Source of the DNA: Bradyrhizobium sp. LTSP885
GTDB taxonomy: Bacteria > Pseudomonadota > Alphaproteobacteria > Rhizobiales > Xanthobacteraceae
Direction of reading: 5' to 3'
Assembly (NCBI RefSeq): GCF_000938305.1
Contig: NZ_JYMT01000043.1
Span: 1-64,000 of the forward strand
DNA length: 64,000 nucleotides
Below are positions 51,121 to 59,511 of the stretch, in pieces. The first letter of the stretch is position 1. Each line of letters opens with the position of its first letter. The position numbers were made by a program, and so were the translations under genes. The notes beneath the pieces were generated by a model. The model was not told where the DNA came from, did no database searches, and saw only the letters and a list, made by a program, of their open reading frames with translations.

Positions 51121-52368
51121 ATGAATTTCGATGACACGCCGCAGGAAGCTGAGTTTCGCGCCGTCGCCCGCAACTGGGTCGCTGCCAATGCGCCGAAAGA
51201 GTTTGAGGAGGAGTTGTCAAAATCCTCGCTCGGCCGCATCAGGCTCGCCAAGCACGACATGGTTGATGTCGGCAAGGCCTGGCAGAAGAAGAAGGCCGAC
51301 GGCGGCTGGGCCTGCCTGCATTGGCCGAAGGAATATGGCGGCCGTGGCGCCACGCCGATCGAGCGCGTGATCTGGCAGCAGGAGGAGGGCGTCTACGGCA
51401 AGCTGACGCAGCCGTTCCAGATCGGCGAGGGCATGTGCGGCCCGACCGTCATGGCCTGGGGCACCGAGGACGCCAAGCGCCGCTATCTGCCGAAGCTGGC
51501 CTCGGGTGAGGAAATCTGGTGCCAGCTGTTCTCCGAACCGTCGGCCGGCTCCGATGTTGCGGGCCTGCGCACGCGCGCCGAGAAGAAGGGCGACAATTGG
51601 GTCGTCAACGGCCAGAAGATCTGGACCTCGGGCGCGCATTATTCCGACTACGGCCTGTTGATCGCGCGCACCGATCCGAATGTGCCCAAGCACAAGGGCC
51701 TGACGATGTTCTTCCTCGACATGAAGAGCCCGGGCGTCGAGGTGCGGCCGATCAAGCAGGCCAATGGCATGCAGGAGTTCAACGAGGTCTATTTCACCGA
51801 CGTCGTAATCCCGGACAGCCAGCGTCTCGGCGCGGTCGGCGAGGGCTGGAGCGTGTCGCTGACGACGTTGATGAACGAGCGCATGTCGATCGGCTCGCGG
51901 CTTGCGACCGGCGTGCCAGAATTGTTCGAGTTCTGCTCGAACCTCATGCTGGAAGATGGGCTCGCGATCGACGATCCGGCGGTGCGCTCCAAGCTCGCGA
52001 GCTGGGCGGTGAAGGCGAGTGGGCTGAAATACACCAGCTACCGCGCGATCTCGGCGCTGTCGAAGGGCGAACGTCCCGGCCCGGAAAACTCCATCGGCAA
52101 GCTCGTCTCCGGCCTGATGCTGCAGGACATCGCGACCTACGCGATGGATCTGGAGGGCGCGGCAGGCAGTCTGACCGGTACCGACGAGGAACAGGCCAAC
52201 GGCCAGTTCCAGCAAATGCTGCTGTCGTCACCCTCGATGCGCATCGCGGGTGGCACCGACGAGATCCTGCGCAACATCATCGCCGAACGCGTGCTGGGCC
52301 TGCCCGGCGACATCAGGGTCGACAAGGACGTGCCCTACAACAAGATCCCGACCAAGGGGCGAGGTTAA
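51121..52368 (+). CDS. acyl-CoA dehydrogenase family protein (415 residues, paralogue 2)
   Basis: Same length and architecture as the preceding gene: CQLFSEPSAGSDVAGLRTRAEK, QKIWTSGAHYSDYG and C-terminal IAGGTDEILRNIIAERVLGLPGD. Long stretches, including IRVDKDVP and the final NKIPTKGR, are identical to paralogue 1, which shows a tandem duplication. Differences cluster in the first 70 residues and in the region 250-360. Whether both accept the same acyl-CoA is unknown. Confidence 0.92.
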   Translation: MNFDDTPQEAEFRAVARNWVAANAPKEFEEELSKSSLGRIRLAKHDMVDVGKAWQKKKADGGWACLHWPKEYGGRGATPIERVIWQQEEGVYGKLTQPFQIGEGMCGPTVMAWGTEDAKRRYLPKLASGEEIWCQLFSEPSAGSDVAGLRTRAEKKGDNWVVNGQKIWTSGAHYSDYGLLIARTDPNVPKHKGLTMFFLDMKSPGVEVRPIKQANGMQEFNEVYFTDVVIPDSQRLGAVGEGWSVSLTTLMNERMSIGSRLATGVPELFEFCSNLMLEDGLAIDDPAVRSKLASWAVKASGLKYTSYRAISALSKGERPGPENSIGKLVSGLMLQDIATYAMDLEGAAGSLTGTDEEQANGQFQQMLLSSPSMRIAGGTDEILRNIIAERVLGLPGDIRVDKDVPYNKIPTKGRG

Positions 52369-52370
52369 CC

Positions 52371-52467
52371 GTCATTCCGGGGCGATGCGAAGCATCGAAC
52401 CCGGAATCTCGAGATGAGTCAGTAACCTCTAGATTCCGGGTTCGCGCTCCGCGCGCCCCGGAATGAC
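52371..52467. repeat. palindromic intergenic element, type B (copy 4)
   Basis: GTCATTCCGGGGCGATGCGA opens three bases after the stop of the acyl-CoA dehydrogenase and GCGCCCCGGAATGAC closes it. It ends 17 bases before the nitroreductase ATG. Confidence 0.88.
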
Positions 52468-52484
52468 AGGAAGATGGAAGCGCC

Positions 52485-53198
52485 ATGGACGCGACGACCC
52501 CAAGCCCTCGCTATTCGACCGAAGACCGCATCGGCGCACTCGAGGAGCTGCTCAACGAGCGCTACTCGGTGCGTGCGTTCGAGCCGCGCGAAGTGCCGCG
52601 CGACATCATCGAGCATGTGCTCGCCACGGCGCAACGCACGGCGTCCTGGTGCAACAGCCAGCCCTGGCAGGTGTTGATCGTCTCCGGCGAGGCCAAGGAG
52701 CGTTTCCGGAAAGCCATCTATGCCGAGGCATCGCGTGGCCTTGGCGAGGACTATGACTTCACGCCGCCGCGCGAATATGCCGGCGTCTATCTGGAGCGGC
52801 GCCGCGAGAGCGGCTTCCAGCTTTACAATACGCTGAGCATCGCGCGCGGCGACAAGGCGGCCTACGCAAAACAGGCGCTGGAGAATTACAATTTCTTCGG
52901 CGCGCCGCATGTCGCCGTGATCCACACCAACGAGCCGCTCGGCATCTACGGCGCGATCGACTGCGGCGCCTATGTCAGCAATTTCATGCTGGCAGCCCAA
53001 GCGCTCGGCCTCGGCACCATCCCGCAGGCCGCGATCGCCCGCCACTCAGGCCTGATCCGCCGCCATTTTGATCTCGCCGACGACCGCCGCGTCGTCTGCG
53101 GCATCTCGTTCGGCTATGCCGACCATGCGAACAAGGTGAACAGCTATCGCACCTCGCGGGCGAGCGTGGCCGATACCGTCACATTCTTCGACACGTAA
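52485..53198 (+). CDS. nitroreductase family FMN-dependent oxidoreductase
   Basis: A 237-residue nitroreductase-fold protein. RYSVRAFEPREVPRDIIEHVLATAQRTASWCNSQPWQVLIVSG is the FMN-binding N-terminal region and SNFMLAAQALGLGTIPQAAIARHSGLIRRHF and VCGISFGYAD complete the fold. It has GGAAG ahead of the start. It ends the run of acyl-CoA genes and could reduce a nitroaromatic or quinone, or act as an enoate-type reductase; the family does not tell. Confidence 0.88.
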   Translation: MDATTPSPRYSTEDRIGALEELLNERYSVRAFEPREVPRDIIEHVLATAQRTASWCNSQPWQVLIVSGEAKERFRKAIYAEASRGLGEDYDFTPPREYAGVYLERRRESGFQLYNTLSIARGDKAAYAKQALENYNFFGAPHVAVIHTNEPLGIYGAIDCGAYVSNFMLAAQALGLGTIPQAAIARHSGLIRRHFDLADDRRVVCGISFGYADHANKVNSYRTSRASVADTVTFFDT

Positions 53199-53203
53199 CG
53201 TAC

Positions 53204-54208
53204 TCAGGCGCGCCGTGCGGCAGCCGCCCGACGGCGCGGCGGATCCGCGTAACGCGTCGCCATCGCACCGGTCATCTCCGCCATCTTCTCGCGCAACTCG
53301 CGTGGTTCCAGCACCTCGGCCTCGGCGCCGAGGCGCAAAAGTTCGGTTGCGGCGTGCCACAGCGTCTTGCCGGTCGGCATCGTGGCGATCTGCCAGCCAT
53401 CCGCGTCGGCGGCCTCCTCAAGCCGCATCCGCGCCTTCACATAGGGGTGAGCCAGCGCATCGAACAGTTTGAGGCCGAACGGCGACAGCCGCACCGTGGC
53501 CTGGTTCGGATGCAGCTCGGCCTCGAGCCGCTCGGTCGACGCGCGCCAATAGGCGGCGAGGTCGAAATCCGCCGGCCGCTTGAACGGCTCGTCGAGCGTC
53601 GTGCAGTCCAGCACCCGCGCGACGCGATAGGTGCGCACGCTGCCGTCGACGCAGCCCGCGACATACCAGCTGCCGCCCTTCAGCACGAGACCGAGCGGCG
53701 CCACCCGACGCCGCTTCTCGGCCTTCCAGCTCTGGTAGCGGATCTCGATCAGGTTTTCGCGCAGCACCGCGCTCGCGATGATGCGCAGATGTTTCGGCTC
53801 CTCGGTCTCGCCGAACCAGCCGGGGGCATCGAGGTGAAAGCGCTGCTGCATCCCCCTCGCATTGGTGCGCAGATTTTCCGGCAGCGCCGCCATCAGCTTG
53901 GTCTGTGCCGCGATCATCGCAGGCTCGATGCCGAGTGCGGCGGCGGGACCGGGCAATCCTGCCATGAACAGCGCCTCGGCTTCGCCTTGCGACAATCCGT
54001 TCAGCCGCACCCGGTAGCCGTCGAGCAGCCGATAGCCACCTTCGGCGCCACGGTCGGCATAAACCGGGACGCCGGAGGCCGCGAGCGCGTCGATGTCGCG
54101 ATAGATCGTGCGCACCGAGACCTCGCAGGCCTCGGCCAGCTCAGGCGCGGTGACCTGTCCCCGCGCCTGCAGGGTGGTCAGGATTGAAAACATCCGGCTT
54201 GCGCGCAT
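53204..54208 (-). CDS. YafY-type helix-turn-helix/WYL-domain regulator
   Basis: A 334-residue regulator from ATG 54208; two upstream in-frame ATGs (54220, 54229) fall inside the operator palindrome and are less likely. The N-terminal winged helix is RMFSILTTLQARGQVTAPELAEACEVSVRTIYRDIDALAASGVPVYADRGAEGGYRLLDGYR. The WYL domain lies near residues 130-210 (GLVLKGGSWYVAGCVDGSVRTYRVARV). It is divergent from a glutathione transferase gene, which it probably controls. Confidence 0.9.
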   Translation of the reverse strand: MRASRMFSILTTLQARGQVTAPELAEACEVSVRTIYRDIDALAASGVPVYADRGAEGGYRLLDGYRVRLNGLSQGEAEALFMAGLPGPAAALGIEPAMIAAQTKLMAALPENLRTNARGMQQRFHLDAPGWFGETEEPKHLRIIASAVLRENLIEIRYQSWKAEKRRRVAPLGLVLKGGSWYVAGCVDGSVRTYRVARVLDCTTLDEPFKRPADFDLAAYWRASTERLEAELHPNQATVRLSPFGLKLFDALAHPYVKARMRLEEAADADGWQIATMPTGKTLWHAATELLRLGAEAEVLEPRELREKMAEMTGAMATRYADPPRRRAAAARRA

Positions 54209-54218
54209 GGGAAGGATC

Positions 54219-54243
54219 ATACCTGACACAGGATGTCAGGTAT
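54219..54243. promoter_or_regulatory. perfect palindromic operator between the WYL regulator and the GST gene
   Basis: ATACCTGACA and TGTCAGGTAT, separated by CAGGA, form a perfect inverted repeat with 10-bp arms, 11 bases from the regulator start and 48 bases from the GST start. Position and symmetry support binding by the YafY-type protein to control both genes. Confidence 0.78.
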
Positions 54244-54290
54244 AGGCGCGCATAAAGGACCGCGCCCCGAACGGCGCGAGGAGACTGCCC

Positions 54291-54935
54291 ATGACTTCAA
54301 CCGACCGCGTCACCCTGTATTATTCGCCCCAAAGCCGTGCCACCGGCGCTCGGGTGCTGCTGGAGGAACTCGGCGCGCCCTACGATTTGCACATCCTCAA
54401 CATGAAAGCCGGCGAGCAGCGCCAGGAGGCCTATCTCGCCATCAATCCGCTCGGCAAAGTGCCGGCGATCCGCCATCGCGGCGCGCTGGTGACGGAACAG
54501 GTCGCGATCTTCATCTATCTGGCCGATTTGTTCCCGCAGGCGGGGCTGACGCCGGCGCTCGACGATGTCAGGCGCGGGCCTTATCTGCGCTGGATCGCCT
54601 ATTACGGCGCGTCGTTCGAGCCGGCTTTGATCGACAGGTTCATGAAGCGCGAGCCGACGCCGGTCATGCACTCGCCCTACGCCGATTACGACACCATGCT
54701 GGGCGCACTGGAATCGCAATTGACCAAGGGGCCGTATCTGTTCGGCGAAGAGATCACGGCGGCCGACATGCTCTGGGGCATGGCGTTCAGCTGGACCATG
54801 ATGTTTGGCCTGGTGCCGCAAAAGGACGTCTTCGTCCGCTATGCCGAGCGCGTCACCTCGCGCCCGGCGTTCCAGCGGATCACCAAGGCCGATGACGAGA
54901 TGGCGGCGCAGCATGCCGCAGCCGCTGGGGTGTGA
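54291..54935 (+). CDS. glutathione S-transferase
   Basis: A 214-residue GST. The thioredoxin-like N-terminal domain has VTLYYSPQSRATGARVLLEELGAPYDLHIL and the cis-proline region NPLGKVPAIRHRGALVTEQVAIFIYLADLFP; the helical domain begins near residue 90. It conjugates or reduces electrophiles with glutathione in the cytoplasm. It is controlled in all likelihood by the divergent WYL regulator, and the DUF6157 gene follows by 12 bases. Confidence 0.92.
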   Translation: MTSTDRVTLYYSPQSRATGARVLLEELGAPYDLHILNMKAGEQRQEAYLAINPLGKVPAIRHRGALVTEQVAIFIYLADLFPQAGLTPALDDVRRGPYLRWIAYYGASFEPALIDRFMKREPTPVMHSPYADYDTMLGALESQLTKGPYLFGEEITAADMLWGMAFSWTMMFGLVPQKDVFVRYAERVTSRPAFQRITKADDEMAAQHAAAAGV

Positions 54936-54947
54936 TAGAGCGTTGTG

Positions 54948-55382
54948 ATGGCCAAGACGCTGCACACCACCAACTGCCTCAACACCTTCATCCGCGTTGC
55001 GGAGGATTGTCCCGCACGCGGCGGCGAGGAGCCGCAGCCGCGTGGTGCCGGTCCGACGGTCGCCACGCTGCAATATCAGATGCTCGTCCAGTCGCCGTAT
55101 ACATACACCTCTGATGACGTGGTGTTCGCCACGTCAGCGCCGGGCCGCGCGCTCGATGCGAAGGCGACGAAGAAAGCGCGCAACCTCGCCCGCGAGACAT
55201 TCTTCTCCAAGGGGCAGGCCTGCATGCGCGCGTCCCCGCTCGGAAAACGCTTCGGATGGGGCGTCCATGCCGACGCCGAGGGCCGCGTCGCAATCTATGC
55301 CGTCGACAGCAAGCGCTACCAGGCGCTTGCTGCCGATTCCAAGCTCACGCAAACGCGCGCGATGCGCAGCAGGCGGGCGTGA
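54948..55382 (+). CDS. DUF6157 family protein
   Basis: A 144-residue protein from ATG 54948, starting MAKTLHTTNCLNTFIRVAEDCPARGGEEP, then LQYQMLVQSPYTYTSDDVVF and KGQACMRASPLGKRFGWGVHADAEGRVAIY. These blocks are those of an uncharacterised family usually found near stress or GST genes. It is cotranscribed with the GST gene. No function is assigned. Confidence 0.82.
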   Translation: MAKTLHTTNCLNTFIRVAEDCPARGGEEPQPRGAGPTVATLQYQMLVQSPYTYTSDDVVFATSAPGRALDAKATKKARNLARETFFSKGQACMRASPLGKRFGWGVHADAEGRVAIYAVDSKRYQALAADSKLTQTRAMRSRRA

Positions 55383-55391
55383 CCTCGCCGC

Positions 55392-56192
55392 TCAAAACCG
55401 CGGCGCCCGCTTCTCCGCGAACGCCTTGATGCCTTCCTTGATCTCGTCGCCGCGCATGCTGTCGCGGTGGCGTTGGTCGGCTCCCGCGTCGTCGAGTTCG
55501 CCGCGGGCGAATTCGTTGATGGCGCGCTTCATGCCGGCCATCGCGACCGGCGCATTGCCGGCCAGGATTGTGGCGAGCTTGTCGACTTCTTCGTCCAGGA
55601 ATTCCGGCGCCACCATGGCCGTGAGGTAGCCGATTCGCAGCATCTCCGGCGCCGTGATCTTCTGCGCGGTCAGGAATAGCATTTTGGCATTGTCGACGCC
55701 GAGCCGCGTCACATAGCGCTTGATGCCGCTCCGGTAGTAATGCAGCCCGAGCCGCGCCGCCGGCATGAACATCTCGGCAGTGTCGACGCCGATCCGGAAG
55801 TCGCAAGCGAGCGCCAGATCGGTGGAACCGCCATAGACCCCGCCATTGAGCCGGCAGATCGTCGGCACGCCGAGATCCTCGAGACGGTTGACCACGACCT
55901 CGAACGCCGAACCCGCGCTCTGCTGCGCGCTCGTGCTCACCGCGCGCTCGGCTACCGAATTGAGGTCATAGCCGGCCGAGAAGGCGCGGCCGGTTCCGGT
56001 CAGCACCAGCACGCGGATCGCGGGATCGGCCTCGATCCGGTCGAACAGCTTGACCAGCTCATCGAGATCCTCGGCCTGCAGCCGGTTGAGATGCTTGGGA
56101 CGGTTGAGGCGGATGGTGGCGCGGGCGCCTGTAATCTCGAGCACGGGTCCGCTGGCGGTGTCGGCCGCGTCAGGCATTGTTGTCTCCATCAT
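55392..56192 (-). CDS. enoyl-CoA hydratase/isomerase family protein
   Basis: Crotonase-fold protein of 266 residues with ATIRLNRPKHLNRLQ, GTGRAFSAGYDLNS and CRLNGGVYGGSTDLALACDFRIGVDTAEM. The start ATG at 56192 overlaps the stop of the channel gene (ATGA), so the two are cotranscribed on the minus strand. The pairing of a crotonase with an ion channel is unusual but may be accidental. Confidence 0.87.
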   Translation of the reverse strand: MMETTMPDAADTASGPVLEITGARATIRLNRPKHLNRLQAEDLDELVKLFDRIEADPAIRVLVLTGTGRAFSAGYDLNSVAERAVSTSAQQSAGSAFEVVVNRLEDLGVPTICRLNGGVYGGSTDLALACDFRIGVDTAEMFMPAARLGLHYYRSGIKRYVTRLGVDNAKMLFLTAQKITAPEMLRIGYLTAMVAPEFLDEEVDKLATILAGNAPVAMAGMKRAINEFARGELDDAGADQRHRDSMRGDEIKEGIKAFAEKRAPRF

Positions 56193-57301
56193 TGATTCTC
56201 GAGTTCGCGCCGCTTGGCCTCGGCGTCGATGGTCTCGGCGAGTTCGGGATGCCTTGCCATCAACAGGCGGAAATCGACCAGGTCAAGCACCAGCAGCCGC
56301 GAGACCTTGGTGGTCGTGACATTGGCGCCGCGCTTGGCGTTGCCGAGCAGCGCCATCTCGCCGATAAACGCGCCTTCGCCGAGCTTCACCTTGCGGCCGG
56401 GCAGGTCGACCTCGACCTCGCCGGCCGCGACGAAATACATGCAGTCGCCGTTGGTGTCCTTGCGAATAATCATGGTGCGCGGCGGCAGGTCCATCGTCCG
56501 CAGCATCTGGGTGACGTCGGCGATCGCCGCGGGGCCGAGCGTGGCGAAGAACGGCACCTTGCTGACGGTTTCCCAGGTCTTGAGGAAATTGTCGCGGCGG
56601 GTTTCGGCGGCAAAGCCGGTAGCCAGAATACCGGTCCACAGCCCGAACACGCCCAGCCCCGAGATCATCACCATCGCCGCGACGATGCGGCCGAGCGGGG
56701 TGATCGGCACCACGTCGCCATAGCCGGTGGTGGTCAGCGTCACCACCGCCCACCACAGCGCGGCCGGCACGCTGCCGAAGGTCTGCGGCTGCACGTCGTG
56801 CTCCAGGAAATACTCGGCGACGGAGGCAAGGAACACCACCATCAGGAAGATCACGAGCACTGAGAGCAGCGGGCCCGATTCCACCACCAGCACGCGCCGG
56901 AGCTGCCGCAGCCCGGGGATGCCCGGCACCACCTTGAGCACCCAGAGGATCGCGAGCAGCCACGCCGTCTTCGGCTCGATACCCGCGAGCAGGGCCAGCG
57001 GCACGGCCAGTGCACCAACGGCGTCGACCAGCCCGGCCCCGGACAGCGCGTAGAACCACAGCCGCCCCCGCTGCCGCATATGGCGCAGCCGCACCAGCCA
57101 TTCGAACACGAAATAGGCGAGGCAGCCCCACAGCAGCGCGTCGACCCAATGGGCGGCGGCATCATAGGCCGGCGCGACCGTCAGCAGCGTCATCATGGCG
57201 ACGCCAAGGCTCACCGCGGCATAGGCGACCGTGGTCATGTTGCGGCCGGCAGTGGCGGACACGAATTGTGCCAAAACCGGAAAGACGGGCCGCTTGGACA
57301 T
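56189..57301 (-). CDS. cyclic-nucleotide-gated potassium-type channel (MlotiK1-like)
   Basis: A 370-residue channel with six membrane segments (residues about 22-230), selectivity filter TLTTTGYGD at 188-196, and a C-terminal cyclic-nucleotide-binding domain (about 245-360). The phosphate-binding cassette is FIGEMALLGNAKRGANV with R324 at the cNMP-contacting position. It has the size and layout of the Mesorhizobium channel MlotiK1. It is upstream of the crotonase gene, and divergent from another cNMP-binding membrane protein. Confidence 0.9.
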   Translation of the reverse strand: MSKRPVFPVLAQFVSATAGRNMTTVAYAAVSLGVAMMTLLTVAPAYDAAAHWVDALLWGCLAYFVFEWLVRLRHMRQRGRLWFYALSGAGLVDAVGALAVPLALLAGIEPKTAWLLAILWVLKVVPGIPGLRQLRRVLVVESGPLLSVLVIFLMVVFLASVAEYFLEHDVQPQTFGSVPAALWWAVVTLTTTGYGDVVPITPLGRIVAAMVMISGLGVFGLWTGILATGFAAETRRDNFLKTWETVSKVPFFATLGPAAIADVTQMLRTMDLPPRTMIIRKDTNGDCMYFVAAGEVEVDLPGRKVKLGEGAFIGEMALLGNAKRGANVTTTKVSRLLVLDLVDFRLLMARHPELAETIDAEAKRRELENQ

Positions 57302-57638
57302 CGGACGTATGTTGCCTGTCGATGGATGATCTGAAACGGGACCCTGCGGGAGGCCGGGCCAGCGCCGTAACCTGCCCCGTCCCGGGTCAGGCCGTCAACG
57401 CACCCAGGTCAACGTACCCAAGTCAACCCACCCACGTCAGCGGCCGCAGCTGGTCTTCCGTCGGTTGGAATAAATGGCCCTGCAATCTGTCCTGATTTTG
57501 CGTCCGCAAATGTGAGAAATCAGACAAAGCGTCGCTTTTTCCCCGTATATCAGGGATGCGGTGGTGGACGCGACCTGGGCCGCACCGCAGCGACTAATAG
57601 ACTGTTACATTCACTTCTTGAGAATTGGTTGGTTTCCG
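57302..57638. other. 337-bp divergent intergenic region with tandem 14-bp repeats
   Basis: No gene was found between the channel and the cNMP-binding membrane protein. Three 14-bp units (57394, 57408 and 57422) with the pattern GTCAACNNACCCAN lie head to tail, and a partial fourth GTCAGC follows. The rest is unstructured apart from CCCCGTCCCGGG near 57376. Confidence 0.7.
57394..57441. repeat. three tandem 14-bp iterons
   Basis: GTCAACGCACCCAG, GTCAACGTACCCAA and GTCAACCCACCCAC are contiguous, differ at three positions, and are followed by GTCAGC. A 14-bp period is not a whole helix turn, so bound proteins would not face one side evenly. A regulator array or a simple duplication are both possible. 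Confidence 0.85.
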
Positions 57639-58307
57639 ATGGATACCTCGCACCTCGCGGAGCACGCCGGCGCCGCCGGCAGTTTCTTTGCCTCGATCTT
57701 CGTGGTCGCCACGCTGTCGATGCGGACCATGATCCCGCTGCGCGTCTTCGCCATCCTGACCAACATCATCCTGATCGCGACCGCGGTCCCGACCCACAAT
57801 TACGCGACGCTGATCCTGCATTCCGTGCTGCTGCCGATGAACACCTACCGCCTGCACCAGATGCTGCAGCTCGTCCGCAACGTGAAGAAATCCGTCAACA
57901 GCGACCTGTCGATGGATTGGCTCCGGCCATTTACGACGGAACGCAAATGCACCGCCGGCGAAGTGCTGTTCTACAAGGACGAGAAGGCCGACAGCATGTT
58001 TTACATCACCAGCGGCCGCTTCCGCCTGGTCGAATCCGGCATCGAGCTGCCGGTCGGCGCCATCGTCGGCGAATTCGGCATGCTGTCGCCGTCGAACACC
58101 CGGACCCAGACGCTGGAATGCGCGGAGAACGGCGTGGTGCTCTCGGTCACCTACGACCAGGTCGAGCAGCTTTACGTCCAGAACCCGGCGTTCGGCTTTT
58201 ACTTCCTGCGTCTGGCCAGTGCCCGCCTGTTCCAGAACATCGCGACGCTCGAGCAGCGGCTGGCGCAGCACACCAACCCGCCGGTCGCGGAGCCGAAGCC
58301 CGCATGA
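57639..58307 (+). CDS. cyclic-nucleotide-binding membrane protein
   Basis: A 222-residue protein from ATG 57639 (MDTSHLAEHAGAAG). Residues 14-70 form about three membrane helices, and residues 95-200 form a cNMP-binding domain with GEVLFYKDEKADSMFYITSGRFRLVE and the cassette GEFGMLSPSNTRTQT, where R155 occupies the phosphate-contact position. The layout of three helices plus one cNMP domain recalls Popeye-type proteins. It overlaps the orphan DUF6537 gene (ATGA at 58304). Confidence 0.82.
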   Translation: MDTSHLAEHAGAAGSFFASIFVVATLSMRTMIPLRVFAILTNIILIATAVPTHNYATLILHSVLLPMNTYRLHQMLQLVRNVKKSVNSDLSMDWLRPFTTERKCTAGEVLFYKDEKADSMFYITSGRFRLVESGIELPVGAIVGEFGMLSPSNTRTQTLECAENGVVLSVTYDQVEQLYVQNPAFGFYFLRLASARLFQNIATLEQRLAQHTNPPVAEPKPA

Positions 58308-59209
58308 GCCCCGATTCGATGAGCTCCGGAGGCGCCACCGTGTCAGACGATGACGGTCTGCTGGCTTCGCTCCGCTATCTGTTCGCCGACATCATCGGCG
58401 ATGAAGATGACGGACCGCCATTGTTGCCCGACGCTTGCCCGGAGCACCTCGGACCGGTCGTGAGCGATGCGATCCAGCTGCTGATCACGTATCAGAGCGC
58501 CGGCTACGCCAGCCTCTATATCGACCGGCTCAAGCGCTTCGTCGGCCGGCGCGGCGTCGATGACGCGCTGCTCGCCGACATCGCGCGGCTGATGGCGCAG
58601 CGAATGGCCTATGAGGATGCGATCCGCATCGCGCAGCTCAAGCTCGGTGAAGTCAACGAGGCCGGCGGTGCCCTGGCGGCGCGCTCCGCCGACGACGTCA
58701 AGAAATTCCGCCTCGATGAGTTGATCGATGCCTTGCCGGCCGTGGTCGCCGATCCCGTGCTCGGTGCGCTCGACCGGCTCGGCTGGCTGCGCAAGAACGT
58801 CTCGATCCGCTTCAGCGCCAACAACCGCTTCAGCGTTCGCCGCTTGCGGATCGAGGCGGGGTTGAAGCGCTGGCGGCTGTTCTCGGTGCGCTATGCCAAG
58901 GAGCGCATCTGGGTCGAGCGCTGGCTGCACATGATCGACCGCAGCCTGACCAAGCAGCCGGCGGCGGCCATGGCGATCATCGAGACCGCGACCATGATCC
59001 AGGGCTACGGCGATCCCTACCGCCAGGGCATCGCGGACTGGCATGTCATCATCGACGCGCTCGCCAAGCCGGTCTTCGACGGCACACTGGCGCTGCCGGA
59101 TCTCGCCGGCGCGATCGCCGAAGCGCGCGCCGCCATCATGCCCGATCCGCGGCAGTCGTCGCTGAAGCGCAAGATCGCCGAAATCCGCGCGCGGGTGCCG
59201 GCCGTTTAA
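58304..59209 (+). CDS. orphan DUF6537-like protein (indolepyruvate oxidoreductase C-terminal module)
   Basis: A 301-residue protein that matches the C-terminal DUF6537 region of indolepyruvate ferredoxin oxidoreductases: LLITYQSAGYASLYIDRLKRF, then LMAQRMAYEDAIRIAQLK, and LKRWRLFSVRYAKERIWVERWLHMI, ending near IQGYGDPYRQGIADWHVI. No TPP or iron-sulfur domain is present. Its ATG overlaps the cNMP-binding membrane protein stop, so the two are expressed together. Function unknown. The match is by recognised pattern and needs an HMM search. Confidence 0.72.
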   Translation: MSPDSMSSGGATVSDDDGLLASLRYLFADIIGDEDDGPPLLPDACPEHLGPVVSDAIQLLITYQSAGYASLYIDRLKRFVGRRGVDDALLADIARLMAQRMAYEDAIRIAQLKLGEVNEAGGALAARSADDVKKFRLDELIDALPAVVADPVLGALDRLGWLRKNVSIRFSANNRFSVRRLRIEAGLKRWRLFSVRYAKERIWVERWLHMIDRSLTKQPAAAMAIIETATMIQGYGDPYRQGIADWHVIIDALAKPVFDGTLALPDLAGAIAEARAAIMPDPRQSSLKRKIAEIRARVPAV

Positions 59210-59227
59210 ATGGCGCTGGCTCTATCC

Positions 59228-59272
59228 CCGTCATCCCCGCGCAAAGGCGAAGCCTTTGCGCGGGGATGACGG
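59228..59272. terminator. perfect 21-bp stem-loop, bidirectional terminator (type G repeat)
   Basis: The arm beginning CCGTCATCCCCGCGCAAAGG (59228-59248) is exactly complementary to 59252-59272 with only GAA as loop. It lies between the convergent ends at 59209 and 59290. It is of the same general type as the other intergenic palindromes but has no second copy here. Confidence 0.85.
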
Positions 59273-59289
59273 AACTCGTTCGCTGCGAT

Positions 59290-59511
59290 CTACCGCTCGT
59301 AGCGCGGCGGTTCGTCGAAGCCGCGACGGCTCGAATAGAACAGCAGGCCCATCAGGCCGACGCCGACCACGACCAGCGCGGCAACTCCGATCGTGAATAC
59401 GACGATGCCATAGGTGGGCACCGGTGCGTCCGGCCGTATCACGCCTTCATAGGCGTAGCAGCCGACGGCGACCAGAAATGTCAGCAGGCCGATGCTGATT
59501 GCAATGCGCAT
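59290..59511 (-). CDS. small two-helix membrane protein
   Basis: A 73-residue protein from ATG 59511 (MRIAISIGLLTFLVAVGCYAYEGV) with two hydrophobic helices, residues 3-22 and 36-58, and a charged tail ending RRGFDEPPRYER. AAAGGCAG lies upstream of the ATG. An extension to 59643 passes through a tandem duplication and is not favoured. No family recognised. Confidence 0.6.
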   Translation of the reverse strand: MRIAISIGLLTFLVAVGCYAYEGVIRPDAPVPTYGIVVFTIGVAALVVVGVGLMGLLFYSSRRGFDEPPRYER

